64,000 nt of DNA from an uncultured Lachnospiraceae bacterium (lineage in GTDB: Bacteria > Bacillota > Clostridia > Lachnospirales > Lachnospiraceae), in assembly GCA_902765725.1 (NCBI GenBank), contig CACXAT010000012.1, positions 1 through 64,000 on the forward strand, given 5' to 3'. The notes under the pieces were generated by a model. The model searched no databases, was not told where the DNA came from, and saw only the letters and a list, made by a program, of their open reading frames with translations. Below, piece after piece: positions 1-8,678 of the stretch. Numbering within the stretch: position 1 is the first letter of the stretch; each line of letters opens with the position of its first letter. Made by a program: the position numbers and the translations under genes.

Positions 1-514
1 CGTCCTGCGTCAAAAGTTCCCGGACCGGTCTCAAAACTTTGGTAAGGGAGATAAAGGAAACATCGATAGAAGAAAACTGCGGCACATCCTGCAGATCCGG
101 CGGCGTCACATAGCGGATATTTGTCTTTTCCATGCAGACCACTCTTGGATCATTGCGCAGCTTCCAGTCCAACTGCCCGTGGCCTACATCCACCGAATAT
201 ACTTTGACTGCTCCATTTTGCAGCATGCAGTCTGTGAAACCTCCGGTGGAAGCTCCCACATCCATACAGATCTTATTTTCCAGCTTAACGCCAAAGCACT
301 GCATCGCTTTTTCCAGCTTCAGCCCGCCGCGGCTCACATATTTCAGAGTGTTTCCTCTGACTTCGATAGGCACCTCGCTGTCAAACATCGTGCCGGCTTT
401 GTCCTCTTTCTGTCCATCCACGTAGACGCAGCCGGCCATTATGGTTGCCTTTGCCTTCTCCCTGGAACTGAAGAATCCGTTCCTTACCAGGAGTACATCA
501 AGTCTCTCTTTCAT
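1..514 (-). CDS. tlyA: TlyA family rRNA 2'-O-methyltransferase / hemolysin A homologue (3' part outside window)
   Basis: Only the N-terminal 171 codons are present. The reading begins MKERLDVLLVRNGFFSSREK, the S4-type RNA-binding domain at the start of TlyA proteins. It continues with YVSRGGLKLEKA and the SAM-binding stretch CMDVGASTGGFTDCML, then IDVSFISL, all typical of the FtsJ-like methyltransferase domain of TlyA. The family methylates ribose of 16S/23S rRNA cytidines; this activity is taken from the family. The ATG overlaps the dxs stop codon in an ATGA tetranucleotide, so the two are translationally coupled. It is the last visible gene of the nusB-xseA-xseB-ispA-dxs-tlyA operon. Confidence 0.93.
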   Translation of the reverse strand, partial: MKERLDVLLVRNGFFSSREKAKATIMAGCVYVDGQKEDKAGTMFDSEVPIEVRGNTLKYVSRGGLKLEKAMQCFGVKLENKICMDVGASTGGFTDCMLQNGAVKVYSVDVGHGQLDWKLRNDPRVVCMEKTNIRYVTPPDLQDVPQFSSIDVSFISLTKVLRPVRELLTQD

Positions 515-2385
515 AGGATAAGTCCGATCATTCTTGTCTGGATCCGGCGGAAGATGCTCTCCTCACCGATTCCGGTCTCTTCTTTCAGCTCACTGACACA
601 TCCTTCTTCGATATATTCGTCCTCAAGCGCGATCAGCTCCACTTCAACATCGCATCCGGTCTGCTTCAGATAAGACACTACGCTCTGTCCAAAGCCTCCG
701 GAGATCACATTTTCCTCAAGAGTCACCAGAAGTAAATGCTCCCTGGCTGCGGCCGCCAGCACTTCCTCGTCCAGAGGCTTCACGAACCTGCAGTTGATCA
801 AAGTGCAGTTCGCCCCGTTCTTCTTGAGCATCTCGCGCACTTCATACCCGGTCTGTACCATGCTTCCGGCTGCCAGCAGGCAGATATCACTCTCATCGTA
901 GAGGATCTCCCATCTGCCGTACTCCACGGGCGCGCGGAATTCCTTCAGCCCGTCATAGGCCGTGCCTCTGGGATACCGGATCGCCGCAGGGCCTTCCCAG
1001 GTATGGATCGCCCACCGGAGCATATCCGCAAGCTCCCACTTGTTCTTGGGCGCCAGGATCGTCATGTTGGGGATCAGGCTCAGGTAGGACAGATCGAAGA
1101 TCCCCTGGTGGGTCTCTCCGTCCGCTCCGACCAGTCCCGCGCGGTCGATGGCAAACACCACATGAAGGTTCTGCAGACATACGTCATGAACGATCTGGTC
1201 AAACCCTCTTTGCAGAAATGAAGAATACACAGCAAAGACCGGGATCATCCCGCCGGCCGCAAGCCCTGCGCAGAAGGTCACGGCATGTTCCTCCGCGATC
1301 CCCACGTCAAAGAAACGGTCCGGATACATGCTTCTGAACCGCCGAAGCCCGGTTCCGTCCGGCATCGCTGCCGTGACGGCGATCAGGTTGTCGACCTTTT
1401 TGCCCTCCTTGCACATGACCGTGCTGAAGATGTCGCTCCAGTCCGCCTTCTCCTTCTTCACGCTCGCAAGGCCCGTTTCGATGTCAAAGGGGCCGGTCCC
1501 GTGGAACCTTGCAGGCAGGCGCTCCGCAGGGACATATCCCTTCCCCTTGTGGGTGATCACATGGACCACCACCGGGCCCCTGACCTTCTTCGCGTTCCTG
1601 AATACCGTCACCATCCGGCTGATATTGGAGCCGTCCACCGGACCGAAATAGGTGATGCCCAGCTGCTCAAAAAACGCGCCGGGGATCAGCATCGCCTTGA
1701 GATTCTGCTTCACGCCCCGGATGCGGCTGATCATATTCTCGCCGCCGCCCGGCAGCTGGCGCAGGGTGTCCTCCGCCGCCTTCTTGAGACCGGTATAGGC
1801 CTCGCTGGTGCGCAGGGACGAGAGGTAGGAGGCAAAGCCGCCCACATTCTCTGAGATGGACATCCCGTTGTCATTCAGCACGATGATAAAGTTCGTCTTC
1901 ATGCCGAAGGCATTGTTCAGAGCCTCATAGACCATGCCGCCGGTAAATGAGCCGTCTCCGATGATCGAGACCACCGACCAGGTGCCGCCTGTCAGATCTC
2001 TTGCCCTGGCCATCCCCAGGCCTGCCGAGATGGAGGTGGAGCTGTGGCCTGTGTCAAATACGTCGCAGTCGCTCTCCGAGCGCTTCGGGAATCCCGAGAG
2101 TCCTCCGTACCTGCGCAGGGTATCAAACCCTTCCTTGCGGCCTGTGAGGATCTTATGGGTGTAGGACTGATGCCCCACGTCCCAGATCAGTCTGTCCTGA
2201 GGAAGCGTAAACGCCAGGTGCAGCGCCATGGTCAGCTCCACCGCGCCCAGATTGGACGCAAGATGGCCTCCGCTCCTGGAGATCTTCTCGATCAGAAAGG
2301 AACGGATCTCATCGGCCAGCTCCGGGAGCTGCTCCTCCGGGATATTCTTAATGTCATTAGGTTGATTGATTCTGTCCAGGATCAT
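511..2385 (-). CDS. dxs: 1-deoxy-D-xylulose-5-phosphate synthase
   Basis: This thiamine-diphosphate enzyme condenses pyruvate and glyceraldehyde 3-phosphate in the first step of the MEP isoprenoid pathway. The 624-residue length matches the family. Visible signatures are VGHQSYTHKILTGR near residue 70, the ThDP-binding GDGSFTGG followed by EALNNA near 145-160, the catalytic-Glu region GIAEEHAVTF near 365, and a transketolase C-terminal domain. The reading frame is open further upstream, but the ATG at 2385 (MILDRINQ) is preferred because AAGGCGGAG lies just before it and homologues start here. It begins one base after the ispA stop and shares an ATGA overlap with tlyA. Confidence 0.97.
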   Translation of the reverse strand: MILDRINQPNDIKNIPEEQLPELADEIRSFLIEKISRSGGHLASNLGAVELTMALHLAFTLPQDRLIWDVGHQSYTHKILTGRKEGFDTLRRYGGLSGFPKRSESDCDVFDTGHSSTSISAGLGMARARDLTGGTWSVVSIIGDGSFTGGMVYEALNNAFGMKTNFIIVLNDNGMSISENVGGFASYLSSLRTSEAYTGLKKAAEDTLRQLPGGGENMISRIRGVKQNLKAMLIPGAFFEQLGITYFGPVDGSNISRMVTVFRNAKKVRGPVVVHVITHKGKGYVPAERLPARFHGTGPFDIETGLASVKKEKADWSDIFSTVMCKEGKKVDNLIAVTAAMPDGTGLRRFRSMYPDRFFDVGIAEEHAVTFCAGLAAGGMIPVFAVYSSFLQRGFDQIVHDVCLQNLHVVFAIDRAGLVGADGETHQGIFDLSYLSLIPNMTILAPKNKWELADMLRWAIHTWEGPAAIRYPRGTAYDGLKEFRAPVEYGRWEILYDESDICLLAAGSMVQTGYEVREMLKKNGANCTLINCRFVKPLDEEVLAAAAREHLLLVTLEENVISGGFGQSVVSYLKQTGCDVEVELIALEDEYIEEGCVSELKEETGIGEESIFRRIQTRMIGLIL

Positions 2386-2386
2386 G

Positions 2387-3295
2387 TCATCTCCGCCTTG
2401 TCGCCAGCTCTTCCAGAAGCTGGCGCAGGAATCCGTGTTCAGCGTCCAGGGAATCAAAGGTCTCAAGTGCCCGCTCCGACAGCTGCTCGACCCTCTGCCG
2501 GCCGGCCTGTACCCCGAACAGCGAGATATAGGTCGTCTTTTTATTTCTCACGTCAGAGCCGATCGGTTTGCCGATCTCCTGCGCGTTGCCGGTCACATCC
2601 AGGATGTCATCCCTGATCTGGAAGGCCAGGCCTATGTCACTGCCGATCGATTCCAGCTTCTGTACCTGATCGCTGCCGGCTCCCGCCAGGATGGCACCGA
2701 TCATCAGGCTTCCCTCGATCAGCGCCCCGGTCTTGTTCTTATTGATGAACTCCACCTGAGTCTCCGTCAGCGCCTGTCCTTCATATTCCACGTCACAGGA
2801 CTGACCGCCCAGCATACCGTTGATCCCGCTCTTGGTGGCCAGCACCCAGAGGGCCTGCGCCACCCTGGCATAGCCCTGGGCCGGATCCTCGTTGCGGGGG
2901 ACCTGTTCAAAGGCCCGGACCGCGGTCTCGTAGGCATAGTTGAGAAGAACGTCCCCCGCCATAATCGCCAGAGGCTCTCCATATTCGATATGGGTCGTCT
3001 TCCTGCCCCTTCTCAGAGCGTCATTGTCAAGCGCCGGAAGGTCGTCATGGATCAGAGAGGAATTGTGGATCATCTCCATGGCTGCCATGAAGGGACCGAT
3101 CACCGGGCCTCTGCCCCCGTACATCTGGTAGGTGCACTCCATCATCATCGGGCGAAGCCGCTTCCCGCTTCCTTCCATACTGTAATTCACCGCTTCTATG
3201 ACGGTCTTCTGAAAGCCCTCCGCCCTGGGCATATAGTCCTTCAGAACCGCATTTACATGGACCGTCCTGGCCCGTAATTCATCCGTGTAATTCAT
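2387..3295 (-). CDS. ispA: polyprenyl synthetase (farnesyl/geranyl diphosphate synthase)
   Basis: A short-chain trans-prenyltransferase of 302 residues that elongates DMAPP with IPP. The first Asp-rich motif is HDDLPALDND, with the following basic stretch RRGRKT; the second is FQIRDDILDVTG. Both bind Mg-diphosphate. The C-terminal end lies against dxs, so chain-elongation and MEP entry enzymes are co-transcribed. The product chain length (C15 or other) cannot be fixed from sequence by eye, so farnesyl diphosphate synthase is the family default. Confidence 0.95.
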   Translation of the reverse strand: MNYTDELRARTVHVNAVLKDYMPRAEGFQKTVIEAVNYSMEGSGKRLRPMMMECTYQMYGGRGPVIGPFMAAMEMIHNSSLIHDDLPALDNDALRRGRKTTHIEYGEPLAIMAGDVLLNYAYETAVRAFEQVPRNEDPAQGYARVAQALWVLATKSGINGMLGGQSCDVEYEGQALTETQVEFINKNKTGALIEGSLMIGAILAGAGSDQVQKLESIGSDIGLAFQIRDDILDVTGNAQEIGKPIGSDVRNKKTTYISLFGVQAGRQRVEQLSERALETFDSLDAEHGFLRQLLEELATRRR

Positions 3296-3315
3296 AACCG
3301 TATCCTGTTTTATCG

Positions 3316-3576
3316 TTATTCCGTACCCGCCTGGCTCTCATCAAAGGGAGAGAGCGTATACTCTTCCCCGTTACCGGCCATTTGCAGTACCTGCACCTGC
3401 CTGCGGACCAGATCGATCCGCTCATTCGCGCTGGCAAGAAGCTCGCTTCCCTCCTTATACAGGGCAAATGAAGCCTCCAGCCCGGTGGATGCCTCCTCCA
3501 GGGAGGCTGTGATCTCATCGAGCCTTGCAAAGATCTGCTCCAGCGTCATCTCCTGCGCGTTTTTATCCTTCTCCAT
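3316..3576 (-). CDS. xseB: exodeoxyribonuclease VII small subunit
   Basis: An 86-residue acidic helical protein with the typical XseB pattern: LEQIFARLDEI, ASLEEAS, LEASFALYKEG and a following helix NERIDLVRRQVQVL. It forms the non-catalytic subunit of exonuclease VII with XseA. The start overlaps the end of xseA by 14 bases, which indicates translational coupling and fits the fixed stoichiometry of the complex. The last 15 residues are less conserved. Confidence 0.95.
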   Translation of the reverse strand: MEKDKNAQEMTLEQIFARLDEITASLEEASTGLEASFALYKEGSELLASANERIDLVRRQVQVLQMAGNGEEYTLSPFDESQAGTE

Positions 3577-4861
3577 ACAGACTCCTTATCTCCTCGGCCC
3601 TGGCCGCCACAGATCCGTCCCGCAGACGGACCGTCAGCAGATCTCCCGGCGCAATCTCTCCGACAGAATGGATGCCTCCGCCGCCCGGGCCTTCCACATA
3701 GGCAAATCCCGCGTCGAGCTTCGCCTGGGGAGACAGTGCCTTCAGCCGACCCTCCAGCAGCGCCGCGCGGTGCATGGCACGCGTCAGCTGATCCGTCATC
3801 GAGGCTTCCAGCACGCTCTGCCTGCGCTCCAGCTCACCGGACACATCCCTCAGACGCAGATTCATTAGATGATCCATCCGGTCGCGGGTCTTGGCGATGG
3901 CATGGATCCCCTCTCTCAGTTTTCCTTCAGGTCCCTTCAGCTGAAGCTTCAGGGCGTAGCGCTCCGCCAGCTGGCGGCTGCCGTCAAGCCGGTGCTTCAT
4001 GAGGCGCGACAGCCTCAGCCGCTTCTCCTGCAGACGCAGCAGCGTCTCCTCCATGTCTGCGACCGCCAGCTCCGCGCCCGCAGAGGGCGTCGGCGCCCGA
4101 AGATCCGCCACATAGTCCGCGATGGTCGTGTCTGTCTCATGGCCTACGGCAGAGATCACGGGTGTATTGCAGTTCCAGATGGCATAGGCGACCTTCTCTT
4201 CATTGAAGGCCCACAGATCCTCTATGGATCCGCCGCCTCTTCCCGCGATGATCACATCCACATATCCCAGTCTGTCCAGCGCCTCGATCCCCGCGGCCAC
4301 GGAATCCGCCGCACCTTCTCCCTGCACCCTGGCCGGATACAGGATGATCGAGATCCCGGGGTTCCTTCTTCTGGCCACATTGATGATGTCCCTGACAGCC
4401 GCGCCGGTCGCAGCCGTCACGACTCCCAGCGTCCGGACGTATTCCGGGATCGGCTTCTTGTAGGAGGGATCGAACATCCCCATCTCCAGAAGCCTGGCCT
4501 TGAGCGCCTCATACTGCTCATAGAGCCTGCCGACGCCCGACTCCAGCCGGACGGCCGTGACATAGAGCTGGTAGGTCCCGTCCCTCTCAAAGACGCTGAC
4601 CTGACCAAACACGATCACACTGTCTCCGTCCTTCAGCGTGCTCTTCAGGCTGCGGACACTGGAGGCCCACATCACACAGCGGATCTGGCTCTTCTCATCC
4701 TTGAGGGAGAAGTACAGATGTCCGCTGCTGGCATATTTCACATTGGACAGCTCGCCTCTGACATAGATATGGTTCAGCACAGGATCTTCCGAAAAGAGCG
4801 AGCTGATATGATGATTGACGGCCGTCACCGTATAGACCGGCGGCCTTGTCCGGTTCACCAT
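3563..4861 (-). CDS. xseA: exodeoxyribonuclease VII large subunit
   Basis: Catalytic subunit of exonuclease VII (432 residues), which degrades single-stranded DNA in both directions. The N-terminal OB fold is recognisable as YVRGELSNVKYASSGHLYFSLKD (residues about 34-55), followed by the catalytic domain with LGVVTAATGAAVRDI, the glycine-rich IIAGRGGGSIEDLWAFN, VISAVGHETDTTIADYVAD and the helical C-terminal region. The ATG is preceded by GGAGGAGG. It sits 24 bases after nusB and overlaps xseB. Confidence 0.97.
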   Translation of the reverse strand: MVNRTRPPVYTVTAVNHHISSLFSEDPVLNHIYVRGELSNVKYASSGHLYFSLKDEKSQIRCVMWASSVRSLKSTLKDGDSVIVFGQVSVFERDGTYQLYVTAVRLESGVGRLYEQYEALKARLLEMGMFDPSYKKPIPEYVRTLGVVTAATGAAVRDIINVARRRNPGISIILYPARVQGEGAADSVAAGIEALDRLGYVDVIIAGRGGGSIEDLWAFNEEKVAYAIWNCNTPVISAVGHETDTTIADYVADLRAPTPSAGAELAVADMEETLLRLQEKRLRLSRLMKHRLDGSRQLAERYALKLQLKGPEGKLREGIHAIAKTRDRMDHLMNLRLRDVSGELERRQSVLEASMTDQLTRAMHRAALLEGRLKALSPQAKLDAGFAYVEGPGGGGIHSVGEIAPGDLLTVRLRDGSVAARAEEIRSLYGEG

Positions 4862-4885
4862 AATACCTCCTCCCCGGTCTTCAGA

Positions 4886-5338
4886 TCACTGCCTGCCGGC
4901 TTCCGCCTGCCGCTGGACCTTGCCCAGGATCCCGTTTACAAAGGAGAAGGACTCATCTCCCCCGAACTTCTTGGCCAGCAGGACCGCCTCATTGATGGCG
5001 ACCCCGGCCGGTATGTTCTCGTCAAAGAGCAGTTCATAGACGCCCAGCCTCAGGACCGCCAGATCCGCCCGGCTCATGCGGTCGGTCTTCCAGCCTACGG
5101 AGGCGCTGTCCAGGATCTTGTCGATTTCATCGCGCTTCTCGCAGACTGCCATGGCCTTCGCCTTGACTTCCTCCCGCTCCTGCTCGGGAATATCCTGGGG
5201 TGAATACTCCAGGCCGTCCCCGCCTGCATGGGTAAAATAAAGATCCAGCTGCGCCATCAGATCTTCCTCTGAGGCGAGGTAGAAATCACTTGTAAATAAC
5301 TCGTTGAAGATGTGTTCTCTTAATTCTCTCCTGGTCAT
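4886..5338 (-). CDS. nusB: transcription antitermination factor NusB
   Basis: A 150-residue all-helical NusB protein, which with NusE/S10 binds boxA RNA and promotes rRNA antitermination. The start MTRRELREHIFNELF and the C-terminal PAGVAINEAVLLAKKFGGDESFSFVNGILGKV are typical. The frame extends 23 codons further upstream, but the ATG at 5338 gives the standard N-terminus. First gene of the nusB-xseA-xseB-ispA-dxs-tlyA run. A large-loop hairpin lies directly upstream (5374-5430), so read-through from the Asp23-like gene may be limited. Confidence 0.95.
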   Translation of the reverse strand: MTRRELREHIFNELFTSDFYLASEEDLMAQLDLYFTHAGGDGLEYSPQDIPEQEREEVKAKAMAVCEKRDEIDKILDSASVGWKTDRMSRADLAVLRLGVYELLFDENIPAGVAINEAVLLAKKFGGDESFSFVNGILGKVQRQAEAGRQ

Positions 5339-5373
5339 AACTGCCCCTGTCTGTATGATTGCTTCACATATGC

Positions 5374-5430
5374 AAAAAGCTGCCGCGAAGACCGATCCTG
5401 TATTCACATATTCTCGGCATTGCGGCAGCT
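5374..5430 (-). terminator. large-loop terminator-like hairpin between the Asp23-like gene and nusB
   Basis: The 9-base arms AGCTGCCGC and GCGGCAGCT are perfectly complementary and enclose a loop of about 35 bases. On the minus strand the second arm runs straight into TTTTTGC. The U-tract in the correct orientation suggests a terminator or attenuator after the Asp23-like gene, but the loop is much longer than usual. Confidence 0.45.
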
Positions 5431-5478
5431 GTGTGCTCCATATAAACGGTTGAAAAGGTACGTATGAATGTGCTTTGA

Positions 5479-5874
5479 TTACTTGTCAGCCTGTGCGTCG
5501 GCACCGTCCATGACCACGCTGTTGACCCTGACATTTACTTCCGATACCGTCAGGCCGGTCATGGTCTCGATCGCTGTAGCGACCCTGTCCTGAACCGCGG
5601 CGCTGGTCTCCGGTACATTGTATCCATAGCGGATATTGACCTTCAGCCATACGTGAACCTGTCCTTCTTCGACCGTCAGACGGATCGCCTTGTTGAGGCT
5701 CTTGAATCCGAGCCGTCCGATCAGCTCGCGCGTTGTGTTGCCTGCCAGCGATGCCACGCCTTTGACATCAGAAGCAGCCAGTCCCGCAATAACGGATACA
5801 ACATCATCCGCGATCTTCACTTCGCCCTTATCCCCTGCCTTGAGGGTGTTCACATGCGTTGCTTCTCCTGCCAT
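5479..5874 (-). CDS. Asp23/Gls24 family envelope stress protein (YqhY/AmaP type)
   Basis: 131 residues. The core reads KIADDVVSVIAGLAASDVKGV near the N-terminus and then VHVWLKVNIRYGYNVPE and VNVRVNSVVMDG, the standard Asp23/Gls24 pattern (formerly DUF322). In Firmicutes such genes (yqhY) usually lie next to accBC and nusB, which fits this position. Family members are small abundant proteins linked to cell envelope and lipid homeostasis; the exact role is unknown. The gene has its own promoter (5932-5960), an AGGAGG-like site before the ATG and a GC palindrome in its leader. Confidence 0.9.
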   Translation of the reverse strand: MAGEATHVNTLKAGDKGEVKIADDVVSVIAGLAASDVKGVASLAGNTTRELIGRLGFKSLNKAIRLTVEEGQVHVWLKVNIRYGYNVPETSAAVQDRVATAIETMTGLTVSEVNVRVNSVVMDGADAQADK

Positions 5875-5904
5875 GAGTGATATCCTCCTGCTAATCTCTT
5901 CAAA

Positions 5905-5921
5905 CCGGGGCCAGGCCCCGG
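5905..5921. promoter_or_regulatory. perfect GC palindrome in the Asp23-like gene leader
   Basis: CCGGGGCC-A-GGCCCCGG, a 17-base palindrome between the promoter -10 (5932-5937) and the start codon at 5874. There is no T-run on the minus strand beyond TTTG, so it is not a convincing terminator. It may be a leader hairpin or protein-binding site. Confidence 0.5.
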
Positions 5922-5931
5922 GACTCTATTC

Positions 5932-5960
5932 ATCTTACAGCATCAATGCCTGTAAATCAA
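5932..5960 (-). promoter_or_regulatory. sigma-A-type promoter for the Asp23-like gene
   Basis: On the minus strand TTGATT (5955-5960), a 17-base spacer and TAAGAT (5932-5937). The -35 begins only a few bases after the prfC stop. Confidence 0.65.
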
Positions 5961-5961
5961 G

Positions 5962-7551
5962 TTACCGCGCAAACTCCTGCAGTATAAGGCCCGGATTGCG
6001 GTCCTCCACCATGCCGACGGACCAGCTGTTGACGAACAACAGGAGCGGCCTCATCTTCAGGTCGACGATCCTCTTCATGTCGGACGTTCCCGTGATCGAC
6101 TCCACATCCACCTCATCCGGATTGCCGATCCAGCGGATGTACTCATAAGGAAGCTGATCCATGCGGATCTCCACATTGTATTCATTTTCCAGGCGGTACT
6201 TCAGGACATCGAACTGCAGCACTCCGACCACGCCCACGATCGTCTCCTCCAGGCTCCCGTTCGGCTCCTCGAAGATCTGGATCGCGCCCTCCTGGGCGAT
6301 CTGGGTCATGCCCTTGACGAACTGCTTCCTCTTCATGGTATCCATGGGACGCACTCTGGAGAAATGCTCCGGCGCAAAGGTCGGGATTCCCTCGTAGGCG
6401 AACTTCCTGCCCGGCATGCAGACCGTATCACCGATGGAGAATACGCCCGGGTCAAAGACACCTATGATGTCCCCGGCGTAGGCCTCAGAGACCACATGCC
6501 TCTGCTCTGCCATCATCTGCTGGGGCTGGCTGAGACGCATCTTCCTGCCGCCCTGGACATGGAAGACCTCCTTCTCCGCCTCAAACTTGCCCGAACAGAT
6601 CCGCATGAAAGCGATCCTGTCACGGTGCATCTTATTCATATTCGCCTGGATCTTGAAGACAAAGGCCGAGAACGGCTCCTCCACCGGATCCACCACACCG
6701 CAGTCCGCCGTGCGTGCCAGAGGAGGCGTGGTCATCTCGAGGAAATACTTCAGGAAGATCTCAACGCCGAAGTTGGTCAGCGCGGAGCCAAAGAATACCG
6801 GCGAAAGCTGACCGGCGGAGACCTTCTCCTGGTCGAACTCCGCGGACGCGCCGTCCAGCAGCTCGATCTCAGAGAGCAGATTCTCCCTGGCATCCTCCCC
6901 GATAAACTCACTCAGAGCAGGATCGTCGATGCCGATATGGGTCGCGACACCTTCCTTCGTACCCTTCTGGGTATCCTGGTAGGTCACCACCTGGCCGCTC
7001 CTGCGGTCGTAGACGCCCCTGAACTCCTTGCCCGAACCGATGGGCCAGTTCATGGGACAGGTGGCGATGCCCAGCTCCTTCTCGATGTCATCCAGAAGGT
7101 CAAAGGTATCGTTCGCGTCCCGGTCCAGCTTATTGATAAATGTAAAGATCGGGATATGGCGCATGACACAGACCTTGAACAGCTTCCTGGTCTGCGCCTC
7201 GACACCCTTCGACGCGTCTATGACCATGACAGCGGAATCTGCGGCCATAAGGGTACGGTAGGTATCCTCCGAGAAATCCTGATGTCCCGGCGTATCCAGA
7301 ATGTTGATGCAGTATCCGTCATAGTTGAACTGCAGCACCGAACTGGTGACAGAGATACCTCTCTCCTTCTCGATCTCCATCCAGTCTGAGACTGCGTGTC
7401 TGGCGGTCGCCTTGCCCTTGACCGAACCGGCCAGGTTGATGGCGCCTCCGTACAGCAGGAACTTCTCCGTCAGAGTCGTCTTGCCTGCGTCCGGGTGGGA
7501 TATGATCGCAAATGTTCTTCTCTTCTCTATCTCTTCTCTTAGATTGCTCAA
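5962..7551 (-). CDS. prfC: peptide chain release factor 3
   Basis: A translational GTPase of 529 residues that recycles RF1/RF2 from the ribosome after termination. The G1 motif SHPDAGKTTLTEKF lies near residue 19, DTPGHQDFSEDTYR is G3 and INKLD is G4; the long RF3-type domain II/III follows (FKIQANMNKMHRDRIAFMRICSG, VVGVLQFDVLKYRLENEY). The length fits RF3 rather than EF-G. The start codon is TTG at 7551 with AGGAG 8 bases upstream; there is no better ATG upstream. A clear promoter precedes it, and the gene is divergent from arcC. Confidence 0.96.
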   Translation of the reverse strand: MSNLREEIEKRRTFAIISHPDAGKTTLTEKFLLYGGAINLAGSVKGKATARHAVSDWMEIEKERGISVTSSVLQFNYDGYCINILDTPGHQDFSEDTYRTLMAADSAVMVIDASKGVEAQTRKLFKVCVMRHIPIFTFINKLDRDANDTFDLLDDIEKELGIATCPMNWPIGSGKEFRGVYDRRSGQVVTYQDTQKGTKEGVATHIGIDDPALSEFIGEDARENLLSEIELLDGASAEFDQEKVSAGQLSPVFFGSALTNFGVEIFLKYFLEMTTPPLARTADCGVVDPVEEPFSAFVFKIQANMNKMHRDRIAFMRICSGKFEAEKEVFHVQGGRKMRLSQPQQMMAEQRHVVSEAYAGDIIGVFDPGVFSIGDTVCMPGRKFAYEGIPTFAPEHFSRVRPMDTMKRKQFVKGMTQIAQEGAIQIFEEPNGSLEETIVGVVGVLQFDVLKYRLENEYNVEIRMDQLPYEYIRWIGNPDEVDVESITGTSDMKRIVDLKMRPLLLFVNSWSVGMVEDRNPGLILQEFAR

Positions 7552-7594
7552 TGCCGCTGCTCCTGTCTGATTGCTTCATCTGATATAACGACTT

Positions 7595-7623
7595 ATCTTA
7601 CCAATCCTTCGGATCAGTGTCAA
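7595..7623 (-). promoter_or_regulatory. sigma-A-type promoter for prfC
   Basis: On the minus strand TTGACA (7618-7623), a 17-base spacer and TAAGAT (7595-7600). Its -35 lies only 11 bases from the -35 of the divergent arcC promoter. Confidence 0.75.
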
Positions 7624-7634
7624 TTCTTCCCAAG

Positions 7635-7663
7635 TTGTCAGATGTCATTACTTTAGGTATAAT
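7635..7663 (+). promoter_or_regulatory. sigma-A-type promoter for arcC
   Basis: TTGTCA (7635-7640), a 17-base spacer and a perfect TATAAT (7658-7663), about 70 bases before the arcC ATG. Confidence 0.8.
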
Positions 7664-7730
7664 AATCTGGATCGAAATACAGTGCCCGGGATGTGCCGCG
7701 GCCGGTCTGATCGCACAGAGGAGATGGAAT

Positions 7731-8660
7731 ATGAGCGAAAAACGCGTAGTAGTTGCCCTTGGCCACCAGGCTCTGGGAACAGATTTCCCCGGACAGTATA
7801 AAGCGGTGCATTCATCCGTCAGAGTCCTTGCGGACCTGATCGAAGAAGGCTGCCAGCTGATCATCACACACAGCAACGCGCCGCAGGTCGGTCTCATCCA
7901 CGCTGCGCTCAATGAATACGCGAAGAATCACGAGTCCAGCAATGCCCCGATGTCGATCTGCTCCTCCATGAGCCAGGGCTTCATCGGATATGACATCCAG
8001 AACATGCTCCGCACGGAGCTCATCTCCCGCGGCATCTACCGCACCGTCTCAACGATCATCACCCAGGTGGTGGTGGATCCCTATGACGACGCCTTCTATC
8101 ACCCCATCAAGGTGATCGGACGCTATCTCACCCGGGAAGAGGCGGACGCTGAAGAGGCAAAGGGCAATTATGTCGTGGAAGAGCCCGGAAAGGGATTCAG
8201 ACGCATCGTCGCCAGCCCCAGACCCGTTGACATCGTCGAGATCGACGCGATCAACGCCCTTGTCAAGGCAGGCCAGATCGTCATCGCCGGCGGCGGAGGC
8301 GGTATCCCGGTCCTCAAACAGCCCCACCGTCTCAAGAGCGCCAGCGCCATCGTGGAGAAGGATCTCACAGCGGGCAAGCTGGCAGACCTCACAGACGCGG
8401 ATCTTCTCATGATCCTGACCTCTGAGGAGCAGGTGTGCATCCACTATAACACCGAAAACAGACAGCCCCTGGGCCATATATCAGCCGCTCAGGCGCGCAC
8501 CTATATCGACGACGGCGAGTTTGACGAGAAGGGCATGCTCCCGAAGATGGAAGCCAGCGTAAACTTCGTCTCACAGAAGGCCGGCCGTCAGGCAGTCATT
8601 ACCTCCATCGATCACGCAGTGGAAGCGCTTCATGGCGAAGCGGGAACGATCATCTCCTGA
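7731..8660 (+). CDS. arcC: carbamate kinase
   Basis: This amino-acid-kinase-family enzyme makes ATP from carbamoyl phosphate and ADP, yielding carbamate. Start MSEKRVVVALGHQALG at 7731 with AGAGGAGATGG upstream; the frame is open earlier but that N-terminus is not kinase-like. Signatures are ITHSNAPQVG, the SMSQGFIGYDIQN segment, the loop VIAGGGGGIPV and IVEKDLTAGKLA; 309 residues is the normal length. No arginine deiminase (arcA), ornithine carbamoyltransferase or agmatine genes lie nearby, so the source of carbamoyl phosphate (arginine, agmatine or purine/allantoin breakdown) cannot be told from context. Confidence 0.94.
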   Translation: MSEKRVVVALGHQALGTDFPGQYKAVHSSVRVLADLIEEGCQLIITHSNAPQVGLIHAALNEYAKNHESSNAPMSICSSMSQGFIGYDIQNMLRTELISRGIYRTVSTIITQVVVDPYDDAFYHPIKVIGRYLTREEADAEEAKGNYVVEEPGKGFRRIVASPRPVDIVEIDAINALVKAGQIVIAGGGGGIPVLKQPHRLKSASAIVEKDLTAGKLADLTDADLLMILTSEEQVCIHYNTENRQPLGHISAAQARTYIDDGEFDEKGMLPKMEASVNFVSQKAGRQAVITSIDHAVEALHGEAGTIIS

Positions 8661-8678
8661 AAAAACGGGAGGGGCATC

